The notes: generated by a model from the sequence alone, not told the origin. 64,000 bases of DNA from Chryseobacterium candidae (GCF_004916905.1 NZ_SDLV01000031.1:62001-126000), one strand, 5' to 3'. Positions 25,678 through 35,930 are shown, numbered from the stretch's first letter. Made by a program: numbers and translations.

Positions 25678-28605
25678 TTAAAATTTAAAATTAACATTGA
25701 ACCCGTAAATTCTTGTTGAAGGTAAAGATCCACCTTCCATACCTTGGATATTACCCGAACCATAAGAGGTATTTTCAGGATCAATTCCTTTATTAGCTAA
25801 GTTCCATGCAAATAAATTTCTTGCAAATGCTGAAATCCTAATACCCTGAAATACATTTCCTGTAAGTGATTTTGGCAGATCATAACCTAAAGTTACATCT
25901 CTTAATTTTATATAGCTTGCATCAAAAACATTTTGTGCATCCACTGTATTATAATAAGTTCCTCCCCATGTTGGCGCATCTAGCAGAATATCATTTCTAG
26001 TTCCGTCTTCTTTAACACCATCAAGAATCACCCCTGCTTCTCTGTTCCCTCCCAAAGCCGTTTCCTCTAACATTCCGGAATTCATCCCAAACATATGAGT
26101 AGTGGAGAAATACTTTCCTCCTTGCTGAATATCTATTAAAAATGATAGACTTAAAGATTTATATTTAACTGTATTTCTAAAGCCCATATTGTAATCAGGA
26201 AGAATTGACCCTAAAGATTTAAGCTCAGAAGCTTTATAAAACCCATTATCATCCACCACTCTGTTTCCATTCGCATCATACACATAATCAGTACCCCAGA
26301 TGATACCATATGCCTGACCTACCTGCGCTGTTAACTGGGCTCTAAATGGTGCATTGGTAAGAACATAAGTCGGTAAATCCTGATATAAATTAACCAGTTT
26401 GTTTCTGTTTCTTGCAAAATTCCAAGTTAAATCCCATGAAAAATTATCGTTTCTTACAGGTGTGATAGTTACCATTGCTTCAATACCTTTATTAGTCATT
26501 TCTCCAGCATTAATTCTCTTATATAAGAATCCAGTAGCAGGATCAACAGGAAGAGCAATAATAAGATCTTTGGATTTTGTTTTATAATATGTAAAATCAA
26601 CGCTTAATCTGTTTTTGAAGAAACTTGCTTCAAGACCAACTTCTTGAGTAATTTTCAACTCAGGTTTAATGTTAGGATCATTAGATGTATTAGGATTTGA
26701 ATATTGAGGAGCTCCATTAAAAGGAAGACCGATTACCGTATAAGTAAGCCTGCTATAAGGAGCTGTTCCTGCAGCTATACTGGACCAACCCGCTCTAATT
26801 TTACCAAACGATAACCAGTCTGCCTTAAGCACTTTAGAAAACACTAAACTTCCTGTTACAGATGGATAAAACTGATCATTATTTAGCATAGAGAACCAGT
26901 CATTTCTTCCGGTTGCCTCCAAAAATAACATATCTTTATATCCTAAGGAAACTGATGCAAATAAACTTTTAACAGATGAATGCTCCGAATAATTGGTTGC
27001 TAAAGAATTTTCTTTACCATTATTTAGATTATATAAATTAGGGATAATTAGTCCCCCCACTGTAGTACCTCTTAACCAACTCATTTTGTTATCTCTAATA
27101 TTAAATCCTGCAAAGGCATTTAAACTAAAATCTCCAAAATTATTATTATAATGAGCTCTACCTTCATAATTAAATTCTGATACATTCCTTTTCTCTATAG
27201 TATAATCAGAAACAGCCTGTGAGCCAACCGCAACTCTTGAGCTGATATTTTGAGAATATACATCTCCGTAGACCTTACCTACAATGTAAAAGTTCTTGTT
27301 AAAATTATATGTTAATCCTGCATTACCAAAAAAACGGTGTCTTGAATCTTCTGATGTATTTTCATTAATAGTCCAGTAAGGGTTGTCTGAATATAATGGT
27401 GTAGGGTTATCCCAAGCTGATCTATTCCATGTTCTTTGAGCTCCGTTAGAAAGCTTATAATCTTTTAGCTTGGTAAAATCAAGATTTCTTTGGCCAAACT
27501 GATAAAATTTCTGAGCGACAGAATTATTTCCATAACCTACTTCAGGTCTATTAAAACCCTCTGTATGAGCATAATTAATAACAGCCTCTCCCTTTAAATT
27601 TTCTGATAATTTTGAGTTTACATTGATACTAAAATTATCTTTTTTAATCTTAGACGTTGGAATTATACCTCCAATATTTGTATTTGTATATGAAAGTCTT
27701 ACGTTTGTATCACCAAAGGACTTGGCTACAGATAGGTTATTAGTATATGTTACCCCAGTATCAAAAAAAGAATCTACATCCTTTTTAGGAGCTATCCAAG
27801 GAACTGGTTTCAAATAATCACTAGAAAATTCAGAATCAAATGCATACCATGGAAGATACATCAAATTAGAATCATATTTTGGTCCCCATGAAGCATCTGT
27901 TTCGTATTCTTGTATATTATAGGTTTGTCCATTTATATTTGCCGTTGGTAATGTATCAGAATACCCACCCCCATATTGATTTTGTAATTTTGGACGTATG
28001 TAGATACTTTCAAAAGAAACTCCAGTATTTAATTGAATTTCTGTTCTACCTTTTTTAGCAGACTTAGTTGTATACAAGATAGCACCGTTGCCTGCTCTAG
28101 AACCATATAGAGCAGCAGCAGGGCCTCCTTTTAATACAGTTACACTCTCAATATCATCTGGGTTAATATCAAATGAAGCATCTCCGTAATCTCTACCCCC
28201 AGCACCTCTTTGAGTATCAACATCGTTAACATTCGAGTTGTCCAATGGTACTCCGTCTACAATAATTAAAGGTCTGTTTTCACCAGTAATAGAACTGATA
28301 CCTCTCATAGTAATTCTAGTAGACCCTCCCATTGTGCTTGGCGCAGTAACCTGTACCCCTGCAACATTTCCAGACAATGCACTTACCGCATTTGTTTGTC
28401 CCGCTTCAGAAATAATATCTCCTTTAATTTCCTGAGAGGCATATCCAAGAGCTTTCTTTTCTCTTTTAATACCCAGTGCTGTTACCACTACACCTTCAAT
28501 TTCCTTTGTCTGCGTGACGGAATCATTTTTCTTCTGCTGGGCATTTGCAACTGCAACAGACGAAGATAATACCAAAACAAGCAGACTCGTTGTTAGTTTC
28601 TTCAT
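25678..28605 (-). CDS. SusC/RagA-family TonB-dependent outer-membrane transporter (pair 1)
   Basis: A 975-residue protein with a signal peptide ending ANAQQ. The usual N-terminal carboxypeptidase-D-like domain is absent; a TonB-box-like IEGVVVTALGIKREKKALGY follows the signal peptide directly. The plug domain has GVQVTAPSTMGGSTRITMRG and LIIVDGVPLDN, SusC hallmarks, then the 22-strand barrel ending YGFNVNFKF. It imports a large substrate using TonB energy together with the SusD-like lipoprotein. It is a paralogue of 31790-34741, which has a very similar first 60 residues. Confidence 0.94.
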   Translation of the reverse strand: MKKLTTSLLVLVLSSSVAVANAQQKKNDSVTQTKEIEGVVVTALGIKREKKALGYASQEIKGDIISEAGQTNAVSALSGNVAGVQVTAPSTMGGSTRITMRGISSITGENRPLIIVDGVPLDNSNVNDVDTQRGAGGRDYGDASFDINPDDIESVTVLKGGPAAALYGSRAGNGAILYTTKSAKKGRTEIQLNTGVSFESIYIRPKLQNQYGGGYSDTLPTANINGQTYNIQEYETDASWGPKYDSNLMYLPWYAFDSEFSSDYLKPVPWIAPKKDVDSFFDTGVTYTNNLSVAKSFGDTNVRLSYTNTNIGGIIPTSKIKKDNFSINVNSKLSENLKGEAVINYAHTEGFNRPEVGYGNNSVAQKFYQFGQRNLDFTKLKDYKLSNGAQRTWNRSAWDNPTPLYSDNPYWTINENTSEDSRHRFFGNAGLTYNFNKNFYIVGKVYGDVYSQNISSRVAVGSQAVSDYTIEKRNVSEFNYEGRAHYNNNFGDFSLNAFAGFNIRDNKMSWLRGTTVGGLIIPNLYNLNNGKENSLATNYSEHSSVKSLFASVSLGYKDMLFLEATGRNDWFSMLNNDQFYPSVTGSLVFSKVLKADWLSFGKIRAGWSSIAAGTAPYSRLTYTVIGLPFNGAPQYSNPNTSNDPNIKPELKITQEVGLEASFFKNRLSVDFTYYKTKSKDLIIALPVDPATGFLYKRINAGEMTNKGIEAMVTITPVRNDNFSWDLTWNFARNRNKLVNLYQDLPTYVLTNAPFRAQLTAQVGQAYGIIWGTDYVYDANGNRVVDDNGFYKASELKSLGSILPDYNMGFRNTVKYKSLSLSFLIDIQQGGKYFSTTHMFGMNSGMLEETALGGNREAGVILDGVKEDGTRNDILLDAPTWGGTYYNTVDAQNVFDASYIKLRDVTLGYDLPKSLTGNVFQGIRISAFARNLFAWNLANKGIDPENTSYGSGNIQGMEGGSLPSTRIYGFNVNFKF

Positions 28606-28890
28606 ATCACATTAATTTTTAGAGAGTAAATTTGTATTTTTTTTAACAAATTAACAACTAAAGGCTAATAAAATAATAAATAAACCAACAATCAGCACAA
28701 AAATAATAAAATTAATTAATAAAATACATTAAAAACTAATCATTTAATAAAAAAAAACAACTTTAATATTCTAATTAAAGTGATGAAAACACACCATCAA
28801 AAACAACACATAAAACACTGAATTAATGATATTTAAAAACAAATAAATGAAATTTAATTCACAAAATCCTATAAAAAACCATTTGCAAAT
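28606..28890. other. AT-rich leader of the first susCD operon
   Basis: Extremely AT-rich, no ORF of merit. The 50 bases before the susC ATG (TATCAnATTAATTTTT then AAATTTGTA on the plus strand) resemble those before the second susC at 34742-34790, consistent with duplication of the whole transcription unit. Confidence 0.5.
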
Positions 28891-28897
28891 AAAAAAA

Positions 28898-28913
28898 ACC
28901 GCCTTATGGCGGT
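28898..28913 (-). terminator. Hairpin terminator after the decayed secreted-protein gene
   Basis: ACCGCC (28898-28903), loop TTAT, GGCGGT (28908-28913); the minus strand continues into TTTTTTTT. Confidence 0.75.
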
Positions 28914-29330
28914 TTTATAAGTAAACAAGAATGTTTATTCTTTTCTAAAACTAAGACTGCCTCGTCATTTCCAGGCGTATTATCCAGGTTTTTACTATTG
29001 TCATTAATTCTAAGCTCAGAATCAGAATATGATTGCACTTATTTTTTCATTGTTTTGGTGACTCCAGCATCTGTATAAGTAATTGTAAGAGTATTATACA
29101 AATTATCATAAGCCCATTTTCCTACAAAATAATCTGACAAATTACAGTTCCCTGAAATCCCTGACTCATATCTGTCATAAGCTCCAGAAAAATCTGCATT
29201 AATCACAATTACTCCCCTATCTTCACAATCATTCAATACAATATTTTCACCTCTGAATTCATATTTAAATGGTCGCCAAGCTCCATTAGTAACTACATTA
29301 TTCACCACTACATTGTTATCATCATCATTA
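28904..29330 (-). pseudogene. Decayed secreted/lipocalin-like protein gene
   Basis: On the minus strand a readable frame runs NNVVTNGAWRPFKYEFRGEN through AYDNLYNTLTITYTDAGVT to an in-frame TAA at 29039-29041. The same frame continues past the stop for 44 codons with protein-like sequence (SDSELRINDNSKNLDNT, NDEAVLVLEKN). At the 5' end the reading frame begins only at the edge of the IS982 remnant, with a GTG at 29308 and no signal peptide, although the NDDDNN stretch looks like the region just after a lipoprotein Cys. I read it as a lipoprotein gene that lost its signal peptide and gained a nonsense mutation. The function is unknown; the WR..KYEF pattern recalls lipocalin-like domains. Confidence 0.6.
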
Positions 29331-30255
29331 ACCTGAGTTTGGAATAAAAATAGACAAAAAAATTTTTATAAAACAACCAGCACCACAAATAAAACATGGA
29401 TATCAAAACACTTAAATAAATAACCAATATAGATTTAAAACAAAAAATCACAAATAATTCTATACAAATTGATGATCTCTGTAAAGAGTTTGATACTTAA
29501 TTAAAAAAATAAAGTTCCAAGCACTCAACCATCGCAAAAAAATAAGAAATAGAACATCTATAATGTCGGATTCTAAAATCATCACCGTTATGATTTTATT
29601 TCATTTGAGTGCCCACAAAAGCTTTAAGCTTTATTATAAGGAAATTGTTTGTAGTTATTGAAAGGACTTATTTCCTAAAAGTCTTTCTTACATTAGATTT
29701 ATTGAATTTCAGCACAGAAGCTTCGTGATTTTTGCCTTGTTTTCAAAAGACAAATATTTGGGAAAATACACAGGAATAAGTTTTATGGGCTTAAGGTGTA
29801 TCTGGTTTGTAACGAAAAAGGAGAACTTTTATCCTTTTATTTGACAAAAGGGAATGTTGACGACAGTAATATCAGGCCAATTAAAAATATGACCGAGCCG
29901 CTTTTCGGAAAACTATTTACAAATAAAGGATACCTTTCAAAAACTTTATGGAAAATGCTCTTTAAATATGAAATTCAACTATTTACAAAACTTAGAAAAA
30001 ATATAAAAAATTATATCATGAAAATGGAAGACAAGATTTTGCTTAGAAAAAAATCTATCATTGACACCATAAATAATGAATTAAAAACAATTGTAAAGTA
30101 GAACACACAAGACATCGAAGCCTGAACAATTTTATGATCAATATTTTGGGATTACTAACTGCTTATTTGCTTCTTTCAAAAAAAACCGTCACTCATCTTG
30201 AAAAAAGTAAATGGCGGACAGTTATTTTTAAATTTTGCTTAAACCGAACTCTGGT
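29331..30255 (+). mobile_element. IS982-family insertion sequence remnant
   Basis: The candidate left end ACCTGAGTTTGG (29331-29342) and right end CCGAACTCTGGT (30244-30255) are inverted repeats matching at 10 of 12 positions. The 925-bp interval is near the usual IS982 length of about 1 kb minus an internal loss. Inside are pieces of an IS982 transposase in several frames. No clear target duplication is seen at the flanks. Confidence 0.65.
29440..30170 (+). pseudogene. IS982-family transposase, fragmented
   Basis: Pieces recognisable by family pattern: an N-terminal IQIDDLCKEFD then stop; MSDSKIITVMILFHLSAHKS (from 29562) then stop; FPKSLSYIRFIEFQHRSF and KYTGISF; then after a deletion LKVYLVCNEKGELLSFYLTK, GKLFTNKGYLSKTLWKML and ILLRKKSIIDTINNELK (to 30101); and in another frame EHTRHRSLNNFMINILGLL. 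Joining KYTGISF to the LKVYLV piece skips roughly 40-50 residues that hold the FVDST aspartate of the DDE site, so the enzyme is dead. At least two stops and two frameshifts are present. Confidence 0.75.
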
Positions 30256-30304
30256 AAACTTAATAACTTAACACAATTTAATTACAACACAAATGATATT
30301 ATTA

Positions 30305-30330
30305 AATAAAAAACCGCCCGAAGGCGGTAT
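30305..30330 (-). terminator. Terminator of the second susCD operon
   Basis: ACCGCC (30313-30318) and GGCGGT (30323-30328) with T run on the minus strand; near-identical to the terminator at 24004-24019. Confidence 0.85.
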
Positions 30331-30353
30331 AATATGAATGTTGTTAATACATT

Positions 30354-31781
30354 TTAATATTTATCCCAGAAAAGTTTTACAGTTTGTTTATCACCTCCTA
30401 TTGCAGTTGACGCTTCTGCAACATTTGTACTGTTAATAGAATATTCTTTAATTGGGTATAAAACTCTAACTGGAGGAGTAGGAGAATAAGTCATATTGTC
30501 TAATCTTCTGCTAAAAGTCCAAGCTTCAAATCCTCTGTTATACATCGCTATCCAGGCTTCATTTCCAATAATTTTTTTCCACGGCTGACCGCTTGCAGAT
30601 TGGACAGAATAATTATGCGTAGCTAAATAAGCTGTTTTATCCACAGCATTTACCTTCCAATGATCCAGTGATGCAGTGATACCTTGATCAAAATGCATAG
30701 CTGCTGTTCCCACTGCATATCCTCTCGCAGCTGCTTCGGCTAATAAAAATTTGATTTCAACATAATCAGTTAAATATCCTAAGCCATCCGCAACAGATAT
30801 CGATGGGTTTATCAGTGATAACGTTTGGGCCGCAGTTGGATTTAAACCAAATACACCTCCTACATATTCTCCTACATTATCGCCACTAGCTGCAGTAGTG
30901 AAATATTTACCTATACGAGGGTCATTATTATTTTTCAGATAGGTAATAATTGTATTTGTAGCACAAAAATCCACTCTTCCTGAAAGTACAAGGTCTTCAT
31001 ATAAAGGAGATGTAAATACTCCTGTAGGCTGATATTTGATAATAGCACTGTCATCATTAGAAGTAAAAACTCCAGAGTTATAAGCAGATTCAACAGTACT
31101 TTTAGAAAGTGCTGCATCTACGTCGGCTAAATTCATTCCTAATTTTAGCTTTATTGAATTCATAAGCTTCTTCCATTTAACAATATCGCCACCATATATA
31201 ATATCATCCGTTCCAAATCCTGCAGAGGAAGTATTTAAAGCATTAATATCAGCATTAATCCTTGTTAAAAGATCCAAATAAATTGTTTTAGCATCATCAT
31301 ACTTTGGTGATAAATTTTCATCTACTTTTAATGATTGAGAATAGGGGATATTTCCGTAGCTATCAACCAATATCTGATAAAAATAAACCTGCATTGCATC
31401 TACCATTGCTAATCTATTTTTTTTCACATTAGCATCTACTGGTTCATTAACAATAATAGTTTTAGAGGTATTTAGAGCATTTAATGCATAATATAACTGA
31501 TTCCAATGCGCATCTGCAACATCTCTTCTTCTAAAATTCATTCTCGTACCTTCTCTATAAGTTACATCAGCTAATTGCTGAGTCAGATGTCTGAAAACAC
31601 TTCTATTAACATTTAGGGTATTCATTTGATTCATTCCAGTAACGACTCCGGAAGAAAATAAGTATCCACTAGGTGGATTATCTATTGGAGCTTTTGGGTT
31701 AACATTCAAAGACTCTAGATCACCATCACAAGATGTTAACATCAACAAAGCACTTCCAAGTATTAAAAATATTTTTTTCAT
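30354..31781 (-). CDS. SusD/RagB-family nutrient-binding lipoprotein (pair 2)
   Basis: A 475-residue outer-membrane lipoprotein with signal peptide MKKIFLILGSALLMLTSC and acylated Cys18. SusD-like_2 features follow: QILVDSYGNIPYSQSLK, KWKKLMNSIKLKLGMNL, DYVEIKFLLAEAAARGYAV, NEAWIAMYNRGFEAWTFSRR. It shares the layout of the SusD of pair 1 but is shorter and clearly diverged in the middle. It lies eight bases after its SusC partner and should form the lid of that transporter. The substrate is unknown. Confidence 0.93.
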   Translation of the reverse strand: MKKIFLILGSALLMLTSCDGDLESLNVNPKAPIDNPPSGYLFSSGVVTGMNQMNTLNVNRSVFRHLTQQLADVTYREGTRMNFRRRDVADAHWNQLYYALNALNTSKTIIVNEPVDANVKKNRLAMVDAMQVYFYQILVDSYGNIPYSQSLKVDENLSPKYDDAKTIYLDLLTRINADINALNTSSAGFGTDDIIYGGDIVKWKKLMNSIKLKLGMNLADVDAALSKSTVESAYNSGVFTSNDDSAIIKYQPTGVFTSPLYEDLVLSGRVDFCATNTIITYLKNNNDPRIGKYFTTAASGDNVGEYVGGVFGLNPTAAQTLSLINPSISVADGLGYLTDYVEIKFLLAEAAARGYAVGTAAMHFDQGITASLDHWKVNAVDKTAYLATHNYSVQSASGQPWKKIIGNEAWIAMYNRGFEAWTFSRRLDNMTYSPTPPVRVLYPIKEYSINSTNVAEASTAIGGDKQTVKLFWDKY

Positions 31782-31789
31782 AATTTCTA

Positions 31790-34741
31790 TTAAAATTTAG
31801 CCGTAAAATTAAATCCAAATGTCCTTACAGTTGGCATAGCTCCCACCGAGTAACCTCTCGACAGTAAACCTGCTCTTAATCCAGATTCTGGATCAGCATA
31901 TGGTAAGTTTTTATGGATAATCCATAAATTTCTTCCTATGATAGAGAATTTCATATCATTAATAAATGTTCTATCATACCATGTTTTAGGAAGATTAAAT
32001 GTTAATGAAGCCTCTCTTAACTTAATAAATGATGCGTCATAAACAAATGCTTTTGCTGGCATTACAGAAATTCCTCCCATAAGTTCCCCAGTATCTGCTA
32101 TTGGAATTGGAGTTGTATTAGGTGTTCCATTAGGATTCACCCCCGCTAAAACTATATTATTTCTATCAGGAAAAGCTGTCTCAGGATAAATTCCTGTTCC
32201 CATTCCATAATAAAGGTCGGTAGAGAAAATATCTCCTCCTTTTTGTCCGTCTATTAAGAAACTTAAACTGATTCCTTTGTAAGTAAATGTATTTCTTATA
32301 CCTCCTATCCAATCAGGATTGATATTACCAATCACCTGATCTTCTTTTCTTGCATATACACCATCTTCTACAACAGGCTGCCCATTAACATATACATAAT
32401 CAGTTCCTTTAATAATACCAAAAGGCTGTCCTACGTATGCATTATAAGTAACCTCTCCTTGTACCTGTTGTAATAATAAGTTATCTAATCCTTCAGTTAG
32501 TTTTAATACACTACTTTTGTTTTTTGACCAGTTAATATTAATATCCCAACTGAAATTATTAGATTTAAATGGAGTTGCATTAAGAGCAACTTCAATACCT
32601 TTATTTTGGATTTCTCCGGCATTAATCCATTTTGCTGCATAACCTGTAGATGTAGAAACATCTGCTCTCACAATCTGGTCTGTAGTACGGGTATCATAAT
32701 AAGCGACATCAAATCCAATTCTATTTTTAAAGAAATTGGCTTCCATACCTACTTCAAATTCATTTGATGATTCAGGTTTCAGATCACGATTATTCTTAAC
32801 AGTACTGTTACTAACCATAGGGATCTTTCCAAAAATACCTAAAATTCTGTATTGATCTTGTAATCTGTAATTATCTGTAGATTTTCCTACTTTGGCAAAG
32901 TTTCCTCTTAATTTTAAGAAAGAAAGCCAATCCTGGTTAATTAGGTTAGATAGAATAATTGATGCAGAGACAGAAGGATAGCCATAGACATTGTTATTTT
33001 GTCCAAGATTTGAAGATTTGTCAACTCTATATGACCCTTCAATGAAGTAAGTATCTTTATACCCTAAAGCGGCTTGGATATAAGCTCCCATTGTAACACT
33101 TTTTGCTAAATCTTCCTGGGCTGGTAATGGAGCTTCTGCTGTATTATTTAAAGCCCATACATTGGGTAATATTAGACCGCCTTCAGTTGAGTTACGCACC
33201 CCTTCCATACTATTTCTTCTGTAACTCGTACCTAATAGTCCATTTAAACTTAACTCATTTTCAAATTTTTTATTATAAGCTCCATATAGATCAAAATTTA
33301 ATTCAGAAGATCTTAGATTTTCAAGTTCATAACCAGATGCTACAGATTTTCCTGAAAGTCCAAATGATTCCGGCATACTTCCTAGCTGCTTTCTGGTTTG
33401 GTTCTTTTGATCATAAGAATCAGAAGAGGCTCTACCGGTAATAGTAAGGTTTGGATTTACTTTATAGTTTAACAAAACATAGCCAAAGAACCTAGTTCTA
33501 TCATCCGTTTGGTAGTTTTCATAACGGTCAAAATATGGATTGTTCCAATATTTTGGATTGCCATCATTTGCACTCGTTCTGTTCCACGTTATATTTCTTC
33601 CAGAATTATTATATGCATCCCTTAGTGAGTAAACATCTACGTTATTCTGCCACCATTGTCTAAAGCCTGTAATGATATTATCGCCATACCCAGTAGAGTT
33701 TCTACCTTTTGTATTTTGAATTGTTAAGGATGTATAGGCAGTAACATCAAACTTATCATTAAACTTATGATTAAATTTTGCAGAAATTGTATTTTTCTTT
33801 TGTTCAGAATTAGGTAATACACCATTTGAAAGGAAATTGGTATAATTTACTAAAATATTAGAATCATTGCTACCAGATTCCAAACTTACAGTATTCACAT
33901 AGTTTGTTGCTGTTTCAAAGAAATCTGCAGGGGTATGTTTGGCAGCCATCCATGAATATGCCTTTCCAAAATTAGGAGAATTAGGATCATATGAATCCCA
34001 TTGATAAACCATCAATTTCGGATCAAATGCCATACCTATTGACGCATCATCATAAAAAGGTGCATATAAATTTCCGGCATCATCTTCATCAAAATATTGT
34101 CCGTAACCAGCCCCATACTTATCCTGATATTTTGCAAATGTAGATTTATCAATATTACCTATCTGTACTTCAGAAGATAAAGTAATACCTACTCTACCTT
34201 GTTTTGAGCGACCTTTTTTGGTGGTAATTAATAACACTCCGTTTCCTGCTCTTTCACCATAAAGAGCTGATGCAGCTGCACCCTTCAAAACATTTATACT
34301 TTCAATATCAGCCTGATTTATATCCGACAAGTTATTCCCATAATCATACCTGTCACTATAATTATTCCTATTATCCAACGGTACTCCATCAACAACAATC
34401 AATGCTTGGTTATTAGAAACAATTGATTTATTTCCTCTGATAACGATATTAGCAGATCCACCAAAATTTGTTGTAGTTGAAATATTAAGACCTGCAGCTT
34501 TACCTACCAACTGGTTTGCAATATTACCAGTATTTACCCCGTCAGTAATAGCATCCGCCTTAATTTGCTGTGTGGAATACCCTAAAGATTTTTTTTCTCT
34601 TTTAATCCCAAGTGCAGTCACTACTACACCTTCAATCTCCTTTGTCTGTGAAGCTGTATCATTTTTCTTCTGCTGAGCATTTACAATTGCAAAGGAAGAA
34701 GATAATACAACAACAAGAAGACTCATTGTTATTTTCTTCAT
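31790..34741 (-). CDS. SusC/RagA-family TonB-dependent outer-membrane transporter (pair 2)
   Basis: A 983-residue protein with the same signal peptide and plug entrance as pair 1 (NAQQKKND, IEGVVVTALGIKREKKSLGY) and no carboxypeptidase-D-like domain. Plug: KAAGLNISTTTNFGGSANIV, ALIVVDGVPLDN, VLKGAAASALYGERAGNGV. The barrel ends TFGFNFTAKF. The N-terminal 60 residues are much closer to pair 1 than the barrel is, as expected after duplication with divergence of the substrate-binding part. Works with the SusD protein encoded directly downstream. Confidence 0.94.
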   Translation of the reverse strand: MKKITMSLLVVVLSSSFAIVNAQQKKNDTASQTKEIEGVVVTALGIKREKKSLGYSTQQIKADAITDGVNTGNIANQLVGKAAGLNISTTTNFGGSANIVIRGNKSIVSNNQALIVVDGVPLDNRNNYSDRYDYGNNLSDINQADIESINVLKGAAASALYGERAGNGVLLITTKKGRSKQGRVGITLSSEVQIGNIDKSTFAKYQDKYGAGYGQYFDEDDAGNLYAPFYDDASIGMAFDPKLMVYQWDSYDPNSPNFGKAYSWMAAKHTPADFFETATNYVNTVSLESGSNDSNILVNYTNFLSNGVLPNSEQKKNTISAKFNHKFNDKFDVTAYTSLTIQNTKGRNSTGYGDNIITGFRQWWQNNVDVYSLRDAYNNSGRNITWNRTSANDGNPKYWNNPYFDRYENYQTDDRTRFFGYVLLNYKVNPNLTITGRASSDSYDQKNQTRKQLGSMPESFGLSGKSVASGYELENLRSSELNFDLYGAYNKKFENELSLNGLLGTSYRRNSMEGVRNSTEGGLILPNVWALNNTAEAPLPAQEDLAKSVTMGAYIQAALGYKDTYFIEGSYRVDKSSNLGQNNNVYGYPSVSASIILSNLINQDWLSFLKLRGNFAKVGKSTDNYRLQDQYRILGIFGKIPMVSNSTVKNNRDLKPESSNEFEVGMEANFFKNRIGFDVAYYDTRTTDQIVRADVSTSTGYAAKWINAGEIQNKGIEVALNATPFKSNNFSWDININWSKNKSSVLKLTEGLDNLLLQQVQGEVTYNAYVGQPFGIIKGTDYVYVNGQPVVEDGVYARKEDQVIGNINPDWIGGIRNTFTYKGISLSFLIDGQKGGDIFSTDLYYGMGTGIYPETAFPDRNNIVLAGVNPNGTPNTTPIPIADTGELMGGISVMPAKAFVYDASFIKLREASLTFNLPKTWYDRTFINDMKFSIIGRNLWIIHKNLPYADPESGLRAGLLSRGYSVGAMPTVRTFGFNFTAKF

Positions 34742-35205
34742 ATCAAATTAATTTTTGTACGCTACAAATTTGTAAAACTTTCTTAATAACACAAAGAAAA
34801 AAGCAAAAAAAATATCAATATTTCAAAATTAAACAAATAATAATAATAAAAAAATATTTATTTCTGTTAAAAACATATTTTTTAACAAAAATAAAACATT
34901 GGAACATTATAATTTTTTAAGAAACATTAACAATAATAAATATTTATATTATCTATAGAAAAAACTTCAAAAACAACAACAAATCAACTGATTAGCAACA
35001 CAATAAATCACTTCTAAAAGATAAAAAAATCATTTAAAAATTTAAATACAATGCAATGCATACAATATTTCTCATTCCAAAAAGAATCTAAATCACCAAG
35101 AATTAGAGAAAATAGCATACTTAATTACCAGAATTCAAATAGAAATAATTAATAACTTAAATAATGATAATAATAAACCATAAAATAATTTCCTGGAAAA
35201 TTCCA
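34742..35205. other. AT-rich intergenic region between susC (pair 2) and rnhB
   Basis: About 460 bases, extremely AT-rich, with no ORF that looks coding. It should hold the divergent susC promoter; the first 50 bases resemble the leader of the other susC. Nothing else recognised. Confidence 0.6.
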
Positions 35206-35213
35206 TATTTTTG
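35206..35213 (+). promoter_or_regulatory. -7 element of rnhB
   Basis: TATTTTTG fits TAnnTTTG and lies 18 bases before the rnhB ATG, giving a very short leader. Confidence 0.5.
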
Positions 35214-35230
35214 CAGTATAGAAACAATTC

Positions 35231-35815
35231 ATGGAGCTAATAAAAAACTGGTCAAACCTATACATTGAGGCAGGATGCGATGAGGTAGGAAGAGGATGTT
35301 TAAGTGGTCCGGTGGTAGCAGCAGCGGTAATTTTGGATAATGATTTTAAACAAAATCTGGTTAATGATTCAAAAAAATTAACGTTCAAAACAAGGATGGA
35401 GCTGGATAGTTACATCAAAGATAATGTGAAAAACTACGCTATTGCAGAATTACCACCTTCCTTTATTGATGAGCATAATATTCTCAATGCAAGTATCCAT
35501 GCAATGCATCGTGCGCTGGATAAGCTAACGATAACTCCTGAACTTATTTTGGTGGACGGAAATAAATTCCATCCTTATAACTACATTCCGCATCAATGTA
35601 TTATCAAAGGAGATTCCAAGATTTTATCTATTGCTGCGGCCTCTATTCTTGCTAAAAATTACAGGGATAAACTGATGATTCAACTCCACGAAGAACATCC
35701 TGAATATGGTTGGGACACCAATTTTGGCTACGCCACAAAAAAACATCAGGAAGCCCTTATAAAACATGGCCCAACACCCCATCACAGACAATCTTTCAGG
35801 CTGAAATATGATTAA
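35231..35815 (+). CDS. rnhB: Ribonuclease HII
   Basis: A 194-residue endonuclease that nicks the RNA strand of RNA-DNA hybrids and removes misincorporated ribonucleotides from DNA. The active-site start AGCDEVGRGCLSGPVVAAAV contains Asp17 and Glu18 and the GRG motif typical of type 2 enzymes; ILVDG supplies Asp109, and KGDSKILSIAAASILAK the last acidic residue and conserved helix. Length is normal. Convergent with yidC across a shared terminator. Confidence 0.97.
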   Translation: MELIKNWSNLYIEAGCDEVGRGCLSGPVVAAAVILDNDFKQNLVNDSKKLTFKTRMELDSYIKDNVKNYAIAELPPSFIDEHNILNASIHAMHRALDKLTITPELILVDGNKFHPYNYIPHQCIIKGDSKILSIAAASILAKNYRDKLMIQLHEEHPEYGWDTNFGYATKKHQEALIKHGPTPHHRQSFRLKYD

Positions 35816-35894
35816 AAGCAACCGATTTTCAATTATCAAATTCGCAATCACCAGTTAGAAATTTAAAATATTTCTAAATAAAAACCCAGATAAA

Positions 35895-35930
35895 AAAAGA
35901 GAAGCAATACTTAATTGCTTCTCTTTTTTA
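35895..35930. terminator. Bidirectional terminator between rnhB and yidC
   Basis: AAAAGAGAAGCAAT (35895-35908) pairs perfectly with ATTGCTTCTCTTTT (35914-35927), with A and T runs on both sides. Confidence 0.88.

Noticed and set aside
29796-30101. 101-codon frame as an independent gene
   Set aside because: It is the C-terminal part of a broken IS982 transposase without its own start.
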